The notes: generated from the sequence alone by a model not told the origin. Positions 35,427 through 44,582 are shown, counted from the stretch's first letter. The stretch is DNA of 64,000 nt from Desulfoluna limicola (GCF_021654575.1 NZ_AP024488.1:4487501-4551500), one strand, 5' to 3'. A program made the numbers and translations.

Positions 35427-36762
35427 CGACGACACCTCGCATCGAACCATGCTGGCCACCCTCCTCACCGGGTGGGGCTACACCATATTTGAAGCAAACG
35501 ACGGCGAGCCGGCCATCGAGATGGTCAAGGAACGCTACTTCGACCTCATCCTGATGGATATCCGCATGCTCAAGGTCTCGGGCCTGGAAGCCATGGAGGT
35601 GATCAAACAGATCAACCCGGCCATTCCCATCATCATCATGACGGCCTACTCCTCCATCGAAACGGCGGTGGGCGCACTCAAAACCGGGGCGTACGACTAC
35701 CTCACCAAGCCCATCGACTTCGACAAGCTCCGCCTCACCATCGAGCGGGCCACGGAACGACTGCTTCTGAAGGAAGAGAACCAGCGATTGCGCCTCTCCC
35801 TGAAAGACCAGTTCGACCGCCAGAACATCATCGCCAGAAGCAACGTGATGACCCAGCTCCTCGACACCGTGGCTCAGGTGGCCACCTCCGAGGCCACCGT
35901 CCTCATCACCGGCGAGTCCGGCACGGGCAAGGAGCTCATCGCTGGGGCCACCCACTACAACAGCGCCAGGCGCGACGGCCCCTTTGTGAAAATAAACTGC
36001 GCGGCCATCACCGAAAGCCTCCTGGAATCCGAGCTCTTCGGCCACGAAAAAGGGGCCTTTACCGGCGCCCAGAGGCGCAAAGAGGGAAAATTCGTCCAGG
36101 CCCACGGCGGCAGCATCTTTCTCGATGAGGTCTCGGAGATGCCCCTCTCCATGCAGGTCAAACTCTTACGGGTGCTCCAGGAGCGGGAGATTACGCGGGT
36201 GGGGGGCGAAGATGTCCTCCCCATCGACGTGCGCGTCATCACCGCCACCAACAAAAACCTGGCGGACCTCGTGCGGGAAGGCAAATTTCGGGAAGACCTC
36301 TACTACCGGCTCAACGTGGTGGACCTCTACCTCCCCGCCCTTCGGGAACGGCGAGATGACATTCCCCCCATCGCCCAGCACTACCTGCAGAGCCTGGCCA
36401 CCAAAAACCGCAAAGAGATCATCGGGTTCACCCCGGAAGCCATGGACATGCTGGTGCGCTACCGCTGGCCCGGCAACGTCCGGGAACTCATCAACACCGT
36501 GGAACGCGGCGTGGTCCTCTGCCAGAGCCAGCACGTGGGCATCGACTCCCTTCGACTCATGGAAGAAGAACAGATGGACCCCGTGCAACAGACCGGCGGC
36601 GGCTTTACAGGAGAAGTCCGCCCCCTGGAAGAGGTGGAAAAAGAGGCGATCCTCTTTACCCTGGAAGCCACCGGCAACAACAAAAGCGAAACAGCACGGC
36701 AGCTCGGCATCACCCGAAAGACCCTGCACAAAAAGCTGAAAACGTATGGAGTGATGCCCTGA
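35395..36762 (+). CDS. Sigma-54 activator response regulator, copy C (intact)
   Basis: A 455-residue NtrC/ZraR-type regulator. The receiver has phospho-acceptor Asp55 and Lys105. The AAA+ domain has Walker A GESGTGKE (173-180), the sigma-54 loop GAFTGA (220-225), Walker B IFLDEV (Asp244) and the arginine-finger region REDLYYRL. The Fis-type helix-turn-helix lies near residues 425-450 (KSETARQLGITRKTLHKKL). It is translated from within the kinase gene end and should be its partner. With a sigma-54 promoter ahead of the operon, autoregulation is likely. Confidence 0.95.
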   Translation: MTKNFSILVVDDDTSHRTMLATLLTGWGYTIFEANDGEPAIEMVKERYFDLILMDIRMLKVSGLEAMEVIKQINPAIPIIIMTAYSSIETAVGALKTGAYDYLTKPIDFDKLRLTIERATERLLLKEENQRLRLSLKDQFDRQNIIARSNVMTQLLDTVAQVATSEATVLITGESGTGKELIAGATHYNSARRDGPFVKINCAAITESLLESELFGHEKGAFTGAQRRKEGKFVQAHGGSIFLDEVSEMPLSMQVKLLRVLQEREITRVGGEDVLPIDVRVITATNKNLADLVREGKFREDLYYRLNVVDLYLPALRERRDDIPPIAQHYLQSLATKNRKEIIGFTPEAMDMLVRYRWPGNVRELINTVERGVVLCQSQHVGIDSLRLMEEEQMDPVQQTGGGFTGEVRPLEEVEKEAILFTLEATGNNKSETARQLGITRKTLHKKLKTYGVMP

Positions 36763-36787
36763 CGGGCCGGAGAATAAAGGGAAAAAT

Positions 36788-37143
36788 GCCTCCGGCGGCG
36801 AGGTGAGCCACCTCGAAAGCGGGTTGCAAATGCTCCCGCCCCTCGTCCCTCGGGACGATCACATGTGCTGACGGGCTACGCCCGTGAACCACATACCAGC
36901 TACAGAATATCCCATAAAGAAAGGGCCCGTGATTCCAATGAATCACGGGCCCTTTCTTTTCAAAAATTGCAACTATTCAGCTATGCCCCCGGCGGCCCTG
37001 CCGGGGGATAAATAACAAACAGGTCTTAAAAACACGCCCTCAATCATTCCTACACAAAAGGCGGATGTGATTTGACCCGAGGAACGAGGGGCAAAGCGCA
37101 TCCGAAACCTGCTTTCAAGGTGGCACACCTTGCCGCCGGAGGC
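36788..37143. repeat. Spacer element S19 with inverted ends
   Basis: The left unit begins 25 bp after regulator C; the right unit (about 37052-37143) ends 10 bp from the NYN gene stop. In between are a terminator (36916-36960) and a CCCCCGGCGGCCCTGCCGGGGG hairpin, given here as CCCCCGGC/GCCGGGGG arms near 36982-37005. Confidence 0.85.
36916..36962 (+). terminator. Terminator after kinase-regulator operon
   Basis: AAAGGGCCCGTGATTC, loop CAAT, GAATCACGGGCCCTTT, then CTTTTC. The symmetrical A and T runs allow bidirectional use. Confidence 0.85.
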
Positions 37144-37152
37144 TGTTTTTGA

Positions 37153-37929
37153 CTACCTGGACTTCCAGTCAAACACCTGGATATTCTCCGCTTTGAATTT
37201 ATCGGCGCCCTGCTCGATGGCGTCGAATTCGAGGATCGCCCCTTCCCGTTTGTAGCGCATAAGCTGATCGCTGGGGATTTTAGGGTCGAAGTCGTTGACG
37301 TGGCAGAAGACATTGCTCTGGACATCGCCCACACCAAGCCCGGTGCGCATATTAAGAAAACCGTATTCGCGGCCTTCTTTCACCGAGTAGATCACGCCGC
37401 GCTGCCTGAGCTTGTTGTCAAAGCGGCTGGGCATGAGGCCGGGGACGAGAAAGCCGGAGAAGTAGTTGTCCACTTCCCGGCGAAGTTCGGAGCTGGTGTT
37501 GTCAAAGGAGAGCAGATCAACCCGCTTGCCTCGGTTCTGGAGGGCTCGTACCAGGCGAAGGAAGTCACCGTCGCCGGTTCCCAGAAGCACGTAATCCAGA
37601 TTTTCCGACTGAAGAAGGGCATCCACGGCAAGATCAAGGTCGGCGTTGGCCTTGACCACGGTATCACCGTCATCATTGAAGTAGCGCTTCACGGGTTTCA
37701 AGATCAGATGAAATCCGGCACGACGCATGGCGTTGCGAAATTCCTCGCTCCGCATGCGGTATTCGTGGTCGAACTCTTCGCGGTCGAAATCTGCGGCAAG
37801 GTAAGCATTGGCACGAACAATGGTGGTGTCCTGGGCGGCGACCAAGTCGCGAATGATGCTGTAACGCATGCCCCACCCGCCATTGAAGCTGAGGTTGTCC
37901 ACATCCAAAAAAATTCCCGCTTTAAGCAT
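37153..37929 (-). CDS. NYN-domain protein with C-terminal cold-shock-like domain
   Basis: A 258-residue protein. Residues 1-165 form a NYN/LabA-type PIN-like domain with conserved acidic residues (GIFLDVDNLSF, KANADLDLAVDAL, LLGTGDGDFLRLV), typical of predicted metal-dependent RNases. The C-terminal 75 residues read GVIYSVKEGREYGFLNM, then VFCHVNDF, GAILEFDAI and AENIQVF, the pattern of a cold-shock OB fold. The fusion would give nuclease plus RNA-binding activity in one chain. The ATG at 37929 has a distant GGAG. It is a single-gene unit. Confidence 0.8.
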   Translation of the reverse strand: MLKAGIFLDVDNLSFNGGWGMRYSIIRDLVAAQDTTIVRANAYLAADFDREEFDHEYRMRSEEFRNAMRRAGFHLILKPVKRYFNDDGDTVVKANADLDLAVDALLQSENLDYVLLGTGDGDFLRLVRALQNRGKRVDLLSFDNTSSELRREVDNYFSGFLVPGLMPSRFDNKLRQRGVIYSVKEGREYGFLNMRTGLGVGDVQSNVFCHVNDFDPKIPSDQLMRYKREGAILEFDAIEQGADKFKAENIQVFDWKSR

Positions 37930-38390
37930 AATAAATCAATCTCCAAGTCTTGCGCCCACCGTTAGCGTCACCAAAACATGCGACGTCTTAAGCGAACCCC
38001 ATTACACAAAAGAAAAAGTGGCCTCACACGCTGCAAAAAATCACGCAATTCAGGGAAATCTAAAGACACCTCACCCCTGAAAAGCCCAACAATTTCTGCA
38101 AGGCCAGCATACGTAAACTTCGATACCACAGCACGCACCCGGAAAAGCCACCGGGCACACTCTCAATTTTCAATTAGGAATTACTTGAACATCTTTACCA
38201 TACATTTACATTTGTCACAAAGGGTGAACGTATTTTGGCCGTTTCCTATAAAGACAGGAGTTAGTTTTCACCTGCCTCTATCTGACGCGATCTCATCGCG
38301 TTCACCTCACCAAGTAAAATAAAAAGGGCATGTGCCCGGAAACCACCCTGAGCGACATGCCCTTCGCGATATTTGATTCCTTCCTATCGG
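37930..38390. other. Intergenic region with a terminator
   Basis: No gene and no repeat head are seen. Sequence from 38000 to 38300 is AT-richer than the genes around it. It ends with the SDR terminator listed separately. Confidence 0.5.
38315..38364 (-). terminator. Terminator of SDR gene
   Basis: On the minus strand, GGGCATGT ... ACATGCCC around a 21-base loop, then TTTTTATTTT. Confidence 0.7.
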
Positions 38391-39152
38391 TCAGGCCAGC
38401 ATCCCCCCGTCCACAACCAGGGAACTGCCTGTCACATAAGACGCCGCATCCGAGACGAGGTAAAGAACAGCCCCGGACATCTCAGACGGATCGGCCATCC
38501 GACCTGCGGGAATCTGCTGGGTCACGTGGTTCATCACGCCCTCATCGGCCGTAATGGCAGACGCAAACTTGGTGTCGGTAAGCCCTGGCAACAAGGCGTT
38601 CACACGGATCTTATCCCCGGCCAGCTCCTTGGCAAAGGCCTGGGTCATGGAGATGAGCGCCGCCTTGGTCACCGAATAGATCCCCTGAAAGAGTGCAGGC
38701 CGGATACCGTTGACCGAGGCGACATTGACGATGGCCCCGCCGCCTCCCTCCTTCATCAGCCTGACCCCATGCTTTATCATAAAGAAGGGCCCTTTAAGGT
38801 TCACGTCGTTGATCTTGTCCCAGGCCCACTCCTCCGCATCCACCATGGGCCCGAAATAAGGGTTGGCCGCCGCATTGTTCACAAGAATATCGAGCCTCCC
38901 GCAAAGCCGCATCACCTCTCCCATCAGATGATCGATCTGAGCCATGTCTCCGGTGTTGCAGGCCACGGCATGGGCCTTGCCCCCCGCCTCTTCAATGGTT
39001 GCCTTCACCGCCTCAAGTCCCTCGATCTTCCGGCTCACCAGCACCACCTCAGCCCCGGCTTCGGCCAACACCTTGGCAATACACTCACCGATGCCCCGGC
39101 TCGCGCCGGTCACAAGGGCAACCTTTCCCTCAAGCGAAACAGATACAGCCAT
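38391..39152 (-). CDS. Short-chain dehydrogenase/reductase
   Basis: Start 39152 is set by AAAGGAGG. The 253-residue SDR has the nucleotide motif TGASRGIG, NNAAANP, catalytic Ser in VNVASVNG, YSVTK (Tyr and Lys), and the C-terminal SSLVVDGGML. An Arg after VLVS (VSRK) favours NADPH. Probably a 3-hydroxyacyl-CoA or 3-oxoacyl-type reductase/dehydrogenase, given the acyl-CoA genes that follow on the same strand. Single-gene unit with a terminator downstream. Confidence 0.85.
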   Translation of the reverse strand: MAVSVSLEGKVALVTGASRGIGECIAKVLAEAGAEVVLVSRKIEGLEAVKATIEEAGGKAHAVACNTGDMAQIDHLMGEVMRLCGRLDILVNNAAANPYFGPMVDAEEWAWDKINDVNLKGPFFMIKHGVRLMKEGGGGAIVNVASVNGIRPALFQGIYSVTKAALISMTQAFAKELAGDKIRVNALLPGLTDTKFASAITADEGVMNHVTQQIPAGRMADPSEMSGAVLYLVSDAASYVTGSSLVVDGGMLA

Positions 39153-39172
39153 ACAGACCTCCTTTAATGGGT

Positions 39173-39615
39173 GCCTCCGGCGGCAAGGTGTGCCACCTTG
39201 AAAGCAGGTTGCAGATGCACGTTGTCCCTCGTTCCTCGGGTCAACGTGCATCCGCCTTTAGTGCGGAAATGATATAGGATGTTCTTTTAAGACCTGATTG
39301 TTAAACTTTATGTAACGATTCAGCTTCATATCGCCTCCCGCGGCCCTTCCGGGGACCAAACGTTTGAAACGTTGGGCAAACAGGTTTTGAGCCCCAAATT
39401 CGATGCATCGCTGATGTCCGCAATCCATAATGTTTGGGCTTAATGAGTCTGAGGTTCCCTTTTACAGGTATAGTTATCAAGCAGAGTCCTGCGGCTTACT
39501 CAAGAGCCCCTCGCGGATGCTCTCGACCCGAGGAACGAGGGGTAAAAGCATCCGCAACCTGGGGTCCAGGGGTGGCGAAGCCACTTTGGCTAAAAATCCC
39601 CTGGCCGCCGGAGGC
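39173..39615. repeat. Spacer element S20 with inverted ends
   Basis: The left unit lies 20 bp upstream of the SDR start, with a GCAGATGCACGTTG...CAACGTGCATCCGC stem. The right unit (about 39508-39615) has the GGCGAAGCC insertion variant and ends 27 bp from the phosphotransferase stop. Confidence 0.85.
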
Positions 39616-39642
39616 AGACTTTTTGGCTCGTCATTGTACCAA

Positions 39643-40704
39643 TCAGAGATGCGACGCCTCCATCACAGAGAGAGCAGCCCGTTCGAGGATCTGGACGCCA
39701 AAGATCAGCATGGCGAAGCGTTTGTCTTTGGTGAGGCCTTTGTGGTAGCGCTGATAGATCTGCTGGGCGATGACGGCGAGGCGAAAAAGGCCGAAGCAGT
39801 GGTAGTAATCGAAGCCGGAGACATCCACGCCAGTGAGCTTGCCGTAGCGCGCCACCAGTTCGGCCCGGGTAAGCGCCCCATCCATATCGGTGGGCATGAG
39901 GCGCATCATCTGAAACTCTTCGGGATCGTTTTTCTCCACCCAGTAGGCCAATGAGTTTCCCAGGTCCATGAGGGGGTCGCCGTAGGTGGCCATCTCCCAG
40001 TCGAGGATCCCGATGATCTCCAGCGGGTTGGTTTCCGACAGGACGATGTTGTCGAATTTATAGTCGTTGTGGACAATGGTGGGGCGGGCGGTGTCGGCAG
40101 GCATCTTCTCCACCAGCCAATTCATCACCTGTTCAAAATCAGGGGCGTCGTCGGTTTTGGCGTTGCGGTAGCGCCTGCTCCATCCTTCCACCTGGCGTTT
40201 GACGTAGCCTTCGGGCTTGCCGAGAAACCCAAGGCCGGCTTCTTCCACATCAATGCCGTGAAGGGCCACCTGGACGTCCAGCAGCTTTTCGCAGAGGGCT
40301 TTCGCCTGATCAGGTGTGTAGGAAAGATCCACCGGAAGATCTTTGCGAAGGATGATCCCTTCCATGCGCTCCATCACGTAAAAGGGGCACCCCATCACCT
40401 CGGGACCTTCTGTAAAGTAGAGGGGCTCAGGGCAGTAGGGAAAATGGGGCCTTAAGGCACTCAGGATGCGGAACTCACGCCCCATGTCGTGGGCGCTCTT
40501 GATGTTGGCCCCGAAGGGGGGGCGCCGGAGCACCATCTCCTTGTCCCCCACGCGAATAAGGTAAGTCAGGTTGGAAAACCCGCTGGGAAACTGGGTCAGG
40601 GTCATGGGGCCGGAAAGCCCCGGAATGTTGGCCGTCAGGCAGTCGTAGATCTTGCCCTCATCCAGGCCCTCTCCTTCACGAATCTCTTGTGCCGTATCCT
40701 TCAT
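39643..40704 (-). CDS. APH-fold phosphotransferase, ACAD10/LvaA-like
   Basis: A 353-residue kinase-like protein of the aminoglycoside phosphotransferase fold. The N-lobe has FPSGFSNLTYLIRVG and VLRRPP (ATP-binding Lys/Arg region). The catalytic loop is IVHNDYKFDNIVL and the metal motif ILDWEMATYGDPLMDLG. This sequence type is found next to or fused with acyl-CoA dehydrogenases (ACAD10/11 in animals, LvaA in bacteria), where it phosphorylates the 4-hydroxyl of 4-hydroxyacyl-CoA. The ACAD gene 1.5 kb away fits. AGGAGAGG precedes the ATG. Confidence 0.85.
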   Translation of the reverse strand: MKDTAQEIREGEGLDEGKIYDCLTANIPGLSGPMTLTQFPSGFSNLTYLIRVGDKEMVLRRPPFGANIKSAHDMGREFRILSALRPHFPYCPEPLYFTEGPEVMGCPFYVMERMEGIILRKDLPVDLSYTPDQAKALCEKLLDVQVALHGIDVEEAGLGFLGKPEGYVKRQVEGWSRRYRNAKTDDAPDFEQVMNWLVEKMPADTARPTIVHNDYKFDNIVLSETNPLEIIGILDWEMATYGDPLMDLGNSLAYWVEKNDPEEFQMMRLMPTDMDGALTRAELVARYGKLTGVDVSGFDYYHCFGLFRLAVIAQQIYQRYHKGLTKDKRFAMLIFGVQILERAALSVMEASHL

Positions 40705-40710
40705 GTCCTC

Positions 40711-41111
40711 TCCTCCGGTTCGCGAATGCTCCAGCCCTCATTCCTCGGGCTGATCTCATTCTCTAACGGGCTTCGCCCGTGAAAAAAGCTATGGACAGTT
40801 CCAGCGTTGTCACAACTCCAAACCCACACGCCACTGAAATTTTTCGCAATGCAGGACAGCCTCCAACCTTGATTGCGGTCGCAACCCGCGGCGAACGCCC
40901 ATGGGCTTTGCCCTGAGGAACGAAGAGGCGTATGGGCATGAAGCTTTCGAGCGCCCACTGGGCTGTTTTTTGAAAAATGGAACAGGCCTCTTTCCGAAAC
41001 GGGTTGCCCTATGTCACCCTCCACGCGAATGCCCCGAAATCGATTGAGGCATGCCCCCTTTATGCATTCGCCATAGGGTTTCCAGGTGCCCCCCACCTGG
41101 CCGCCGGAGGC
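40711..41111. repeat. Spacer element S21 with inverted ends
   Basis: The left end lacks most of its head and lies directly against the kinase ribosome site. A TAACGGGCTTCGCCCGTGA hairpin follows. The right part (about 40955-41111) is nearly the same as 22095-22267 in S13 and ends 7 bp from the TetR stop. Confidence 0.8.
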
Positions 41112-41118
41112 CATGCGT

Positions 41119-41817
41119 TTACCCCTCTTTTCGGGCCAGGCGCGCAAACGCCATGTCCACCACGGCATCGGCATACTGCTCCACGGTTGTGCCCCGTTTT
41201 TTGAACTTCCACCGTTTCAGGTACCAATCCTGCTGCATGGCCTTGATGAGTCCGGCCATGAGCTCGGCATCGCACGGTGCAAAGGCGTTGTTATCGATGC
41301 CCTCTTCGATCAAATCGGAGAGGGCTTTTTCGGTGGCCGCCTCCATGGCGATGGCCCGGCTGACGTCCTCTTTTCCGAGATGCCTGGACTCCATAAAGGA
41401 GAAGAAAAACCAGGGACGCGCCACCTCACTCAGGTAGACATGGGCCCGAATCAGGGCGTCGAGTTTCTCAAAAGGGTCGGTAAGATCCGTCAGGCTCTCC
41501 GCCAGAAACCGCTCCAGCATTCGACGCCCCTGCCCCTGGATCAGGGCAAGCAGCTCCTCTTTCCCTTTGATGTACCCGTAGAGCCCTCCCATGGAGAGCC
41601 CGCTCTCGTCACAGAGATCCCGCATGCTCATGGCCTGGAACCCCTTCTCCATGGAGATGGAGAAGACAGCGTCGATGATCCGCTCCAGGTTCTTTACCGC
41701 CGTCTTCTCCTTTTTCACCCGGATCGACTCGGCGTTCTCCCGAAACAGCTCCCGCGTCATCTCCTCCCTGGAGACATCAAATCTTTTTTTAAATGCGTCA
41801 AAACCCTTGTCTGTCAC
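41119..41817 (-). CDS. TetR-family transcriptional regulator
   Basis: A 232-residue TetR-type repressor. An N-terminal charged extension of about 40 residues precedes the helix-turn-helix (ERIIDAVFSISMEKGFQAMSM, then RDLCDESGLSMGGLYGYIKGKEELL). The ligand domain is helical. Its place among acyl-CoA genes suggests it senses an acyl-CoA and controls this island. A possible operator is the inverted repeat at 44743-44756. Single-gene unit between two repeat elements. Confidence 0.9.
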   Translation of the reverse strand: MTDKGFDAFKKRFDVSREEMTRELFRENAESIRVKKEKTAVKNLERIIDAVFSISMEKGFQAMSMRDLCDESGLSMGGLYGYIKGKEELLALIQGQGRRMLERFLAESLTDLTDPFEKLDALIRAHVYLSEVARPWFFFSFMESRHLGKEDVSRAIAMEAATEKALSDLIEEGIDNNAFAPCDAELMAGLIKAMQQDWYLKRWKFKKRGTTVEQYADAVVDMAFARLARKEG

Positions 41818-41851
41818 GTCTGTTGCTTACCTTTCCTTCTGCTAAAAGCCT

Positions 41852-42212
41852 GCCTCCGGCGGCCAGGGGATGATCCCCTGGACCCCAGCTAGTGAGCACA
41901 CTCACCCCTCGTACCTCGGGGTGAGTGTGCTCACTAAGATGTTTCAACAAGCCAATCAAGACTCAATTATTAAACGTTTTTCTAACGTCTGCTTACAATA
42001 GCTCCACCGATGCACCCAGGTTAAAACAGAATCTTTTGGAATCATCCCACCGTACCCAAAGCCTCCCGGAGCGTATGCCAATGTCTGAATAACCACCTGC
42101 TTTAATGGCGGGCGCAGCCCTTGGCGAACGCCATTGCGATTTGCCCTGAGGAACGAAGGGAAAAGCGCAATGGCAATCAGCTTTCGAGGTGGCTCACCTC
42201 GCCGCCGGAGGC
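41852..42212. repeat. Spacer element S22 with inverted ends
   Basis: The left unit uses the CCAGGGGATGATCCCCTGG variant and a stem GAGCACACTCACCCC/GGGGTGAGTGTGCTC around TCGTACCTC, 35 bp upstream of the TetR start. The right unit has GCCATTGCG...CGCAATGGC and ends 10 bp from the ACAD stop. The different but fully paired stems are notable. Confidence 0.85.
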
Positions 42213-42221
42213 ACGCTCTTC

Positions 42222-43430
42222 CTACCTCACCTCTTTCCCTTCATAGCTGCGCAGGATGCGTTTGGCCAGGGAGGTCTTGTGGACCTCGTCGGCACCGTCG
42301 TAGATACGGGCGGCGCGTTCGTGGCGGTAGAAGTAGGCCAGGATGGTGTCGTCGGTCATGCCGAGGCCGCCGTGGACCTGCAGGGCTCTGTCGACGATGC
42401 GGTTCATGGTGTTGGCCACCACGAACTTGATCATGCTGATGCTGTCCCTGGCCTTGGAGGCCCCCACGTTGTCGATCTGCCAGGCGGCGTGGAGGGTCAT
42501 GAGGCGGGCGGCCTCCATCTCTGCGGCCGATTCCGCGATCCAGCCCTGAATGATCTGCCTTGTGGCCAGGGTTTTTCCATTGGGGGCGATGACCCGCTCG
42601 TTGGCCCGTTTGCACATGAGGTCAAAGGCCCGCTGACAGATTCCGAGCCAGCGCATGCAGTGGTGAATTCGGCCCGGCCCGAGGCGTTCCTGGGCGATGA
42701 CAAAGCCGTGGCCTTCCGTGCCGAGGAGGTTTGCCCGGGGCACCCGGCACGACTGGTAGAGAATCTCGGCGTGGCTGGCGTACCCGCTGCCTTCGTGGCC
42801 CATGACCGGGATATTGCGCACGATATTAAAGCCGGGGGTGTCATTGGGCACAATGATCATGCTGGCCTGAAGGTAGGGTGGAGCGTCCGGGTTGGTGACG
42901 GCCATGACGATGGCAAAATCGGCACCATCCGCGCTGGTGGTGTACCATTTATGACCGTTGATGACGTAATCATCGCCATCTTTTACTGCCGTGGTCTCCA
43001 GCATCACAGGATTGGAGCCGGGCATGTCCACCTCGGTCATGGAAAAGCAGCTGCGGATTTTTCCTTCCACCAACGGGGTCAGGTACCGCTCTTTCTGAGC
43101 CTCGGTGCCGAACATGTGAAGGATCTCCACGTTCCCCGCATCCGGCGCCTGGCACCAAAACACAAAGTGGCCCAGAGGGGAGCGTCCCAACGCCTCGGAA
43201 ACGAGGCCATGCTCCAAAAGCGACAAGCCCATACCCCCGCACTCAGTGGGGAAGTTGGGCGCCCAGAGCCCCATCTTCTTCACCATCTCCTGCTTCTCAC
43301 GGATCTTCGGCAGCATCTCATCAAAATCATGCACGAGATACTCCGGCTCCATGGGGATCAACTCCCGATCCACAAACTCGTTGATCATCGACACGATGGT
43401 CTCAATACGCTCCGATACGCCAAAATCCAT
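42222..43430 (-). CDS. Acyl-CoA dehydrogenase, ACAD10/11-like
   Basis: A 402-residue FAD-dependent acyl-CoA dehydrogenase. FAD/substrate motifs include CFSMTEVDMPGSNP, WYTTSADGADFAI and QVHGGLGMTDDT. The C-terminal RIYDGADEVHK resembles the DGxDEVH motif of the ACAD10/11 and LvaC clade, not the YEGTSEIQ of ordinary members. In that clade the enzyme works after a kinase on 4-hydroxyacyl-CoA. Electrons, if released, would pass to the ETF encoded nearby. It is a separate unit between two repeat elements. Confidence 0.9.
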   Translation of the reverse strand: MDFGVSERIETIVSMINEFVDRELIPMEPEYLVHDFDEMLPKIREKQEMVKKMGLWAPNFPTECGGMGLSLLEHGLVSEALGRSPLGHFVFWCQAPDAGNVEILHMFGTEAQKERYLTPLVEGKIRSCFSMTEVDMPGSNPVMLETTAVKDGDDYVINGHKWYTTSADGADFAIVMAVTNPDAPPYLQASMIIVPNDTPGFNIVRNIPVMGHEGSGYASHAEILYQSCRVPRANLLGTEGHGFVIAQERLGPGRIHHCMRWLGICQRAFDLMCKRANERVIAPNGKTLATRQIIQGWIAESAAEMEAARLMTLHAAWQIDNVGASKARDSISMIKFVVANTMNRIVDRALQVHGGLGMTDDTILAYFYRHERAARIYDGADEVHKTSLAKRILRSYEGKEVR

Positions 43431-43454
43431 GACGGTCTCCTCTTTTTAAAAACT

Positions 43455-43872
43455 GCCTCCGGCGGCAATGAGCCACCTTGAAAGCGGATTGCCATTGCGT
43501 TTCGCCCCTCGTTCCTCGGGACAAATCGCAATGGCCTTCGGCTCGGGCTGCGCCCGACTCCAAGGTTGATGAATATTCACAGTCTCCCACAAGCATCTAT
43601 ACGTGTGGATACGTTGTAGTACTCTCGCTGCAAGGCTGGTGGCGCCACAATCAACAGCGTTTGACTCAAGCTCAGCCCCCCTGGCTTCGGAGTTACTCCG
43701 GTTAAAATCAAGCGATGGAGTGGAACCGGAGCCCCCCTAATTTTTGCACTTGCCACACTGATCGCCTCCCCTCACACACAACGCGAATGCGAACGCAAGG
43801 ACCGTCGCATATCATCAGCCAAGTCGCATTCGCCACCAGGTTTCCAGGTGCCCCCGCCTGGCCGCCGGAGGC
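43455..43872. repeat. Spacer element S23 with inverted ends
   Basis: The left unit lies 24 bp upstream of the ACAD start and has a GCCATTGCG...CGCAATGGC stem. The right end (about 43780-43872) is the alternative GCGAATGCGAACGC type and finishes 17 bp from the phosphatase stop. Confidence 0.85.
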
Positions 43873-43889
43873 AATCTCTTTCCGCGCTT

Positions 43890-44582
43890 TTACCGATACG
43901 TCACCCACTCTCTGCCCTTGGCAGCCAGGTGCGCGGTGACGTTGGCGTCCATGAGGCTCAAGCGAGCCTTGCCTGCATGCAGGGTGGAATAGGAACCGTT
44001 CCTGATGAACCACGAAAGATGCATGGCTTCGTGGGACGGCATGTTCAGGGCCAGCCCGAGGGCCATGGCGACTGCGCCTCCTGATGAAAACACGGCGGCG
44101 GTCTCATGAGGGCCGAGGCTGTCGGCAAGGTGTTTTACCCCGGCACGGACCCGGCAGGCAAAATCGGAAAAGGATTCCACCTCGTCGGGCATCGGCATGC
44201 CTGCCATCCAGAGGGAGACCACTTTTTCAAAGAAAGGCTGAAAGGTGCGGTTGGAAAAATTTGATTCAAGGGCCTCCACCAAAACCGGGTCACTCTTTGC
44301 GATGAGGGGGCGGGCGGCGGTGATGATTCCCATGTGATCGTATTCGTTAAAGGCGGCCTGTTGCCGGACGGTTTGAGGACTATTCATTTCGGCGAGGGCC
44401 AGGCTTGCGGTCTCTTGCTGGCGAACCATCTCGCCGGAGACCACCCGATCAAACGAAATCCCACACGATTGAAAGTGGGCCCCAAGGACTTTGGCCTGGC
44501 CTTTGCCGACATCGCTCAGGCTGTCGTAACAGCTGCTGCCGAAGGCGGCCTGTCCGTGTCGTATGAGAATGATTCTGGCCAT
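43890..44582 (-). CDS. Histidine phosphatase-family protein
   Basis: Start 44582 gives MARIILIRHGQAAFG, the RHG motif with the phospho-accepting His, and a 230-residue protein; the longer frame has no good site. The second part has VVSGEMVRQQET and FSSGGAVAMAL, where a Ser stands at the place of the usual second catalytic His (S-G-G instead of H-G/S-G). Activity on a phosphorylated metabolite is possible. Its position beside the kinase and ACAD suggests a role with the phospho-acyl intermediate, but this is inference. Confidence 0.8.
   Translation of the reverse strand: MARIILIRHGQAAFGSSCYDSLSDVGKGQAKVLGAHFQSCGISFDRVVSGEMVRQQETASLALAEMNSPQTVRQQAAFNEYDHMGIITAARPLIAKSDPVLVEALESNFSNRTFQPFFEKVVSLWMAGMPMPDEVESFSDFACRVRAGVKHLADSLGPHETAAVFSSGGAVAMALGLALNMPSHEAMHLSWFIRNGSYSTLHAGKARLSLMDANVTAHLAAKGREWVTYR

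Noticed and set aside
42189..43481. Plus-strand frame of 430 codons across the ACAD gene
   Set aside because: It is antisense to a clear acyl-CoA dehydrogenase, and its composition is that of a shadow frame.
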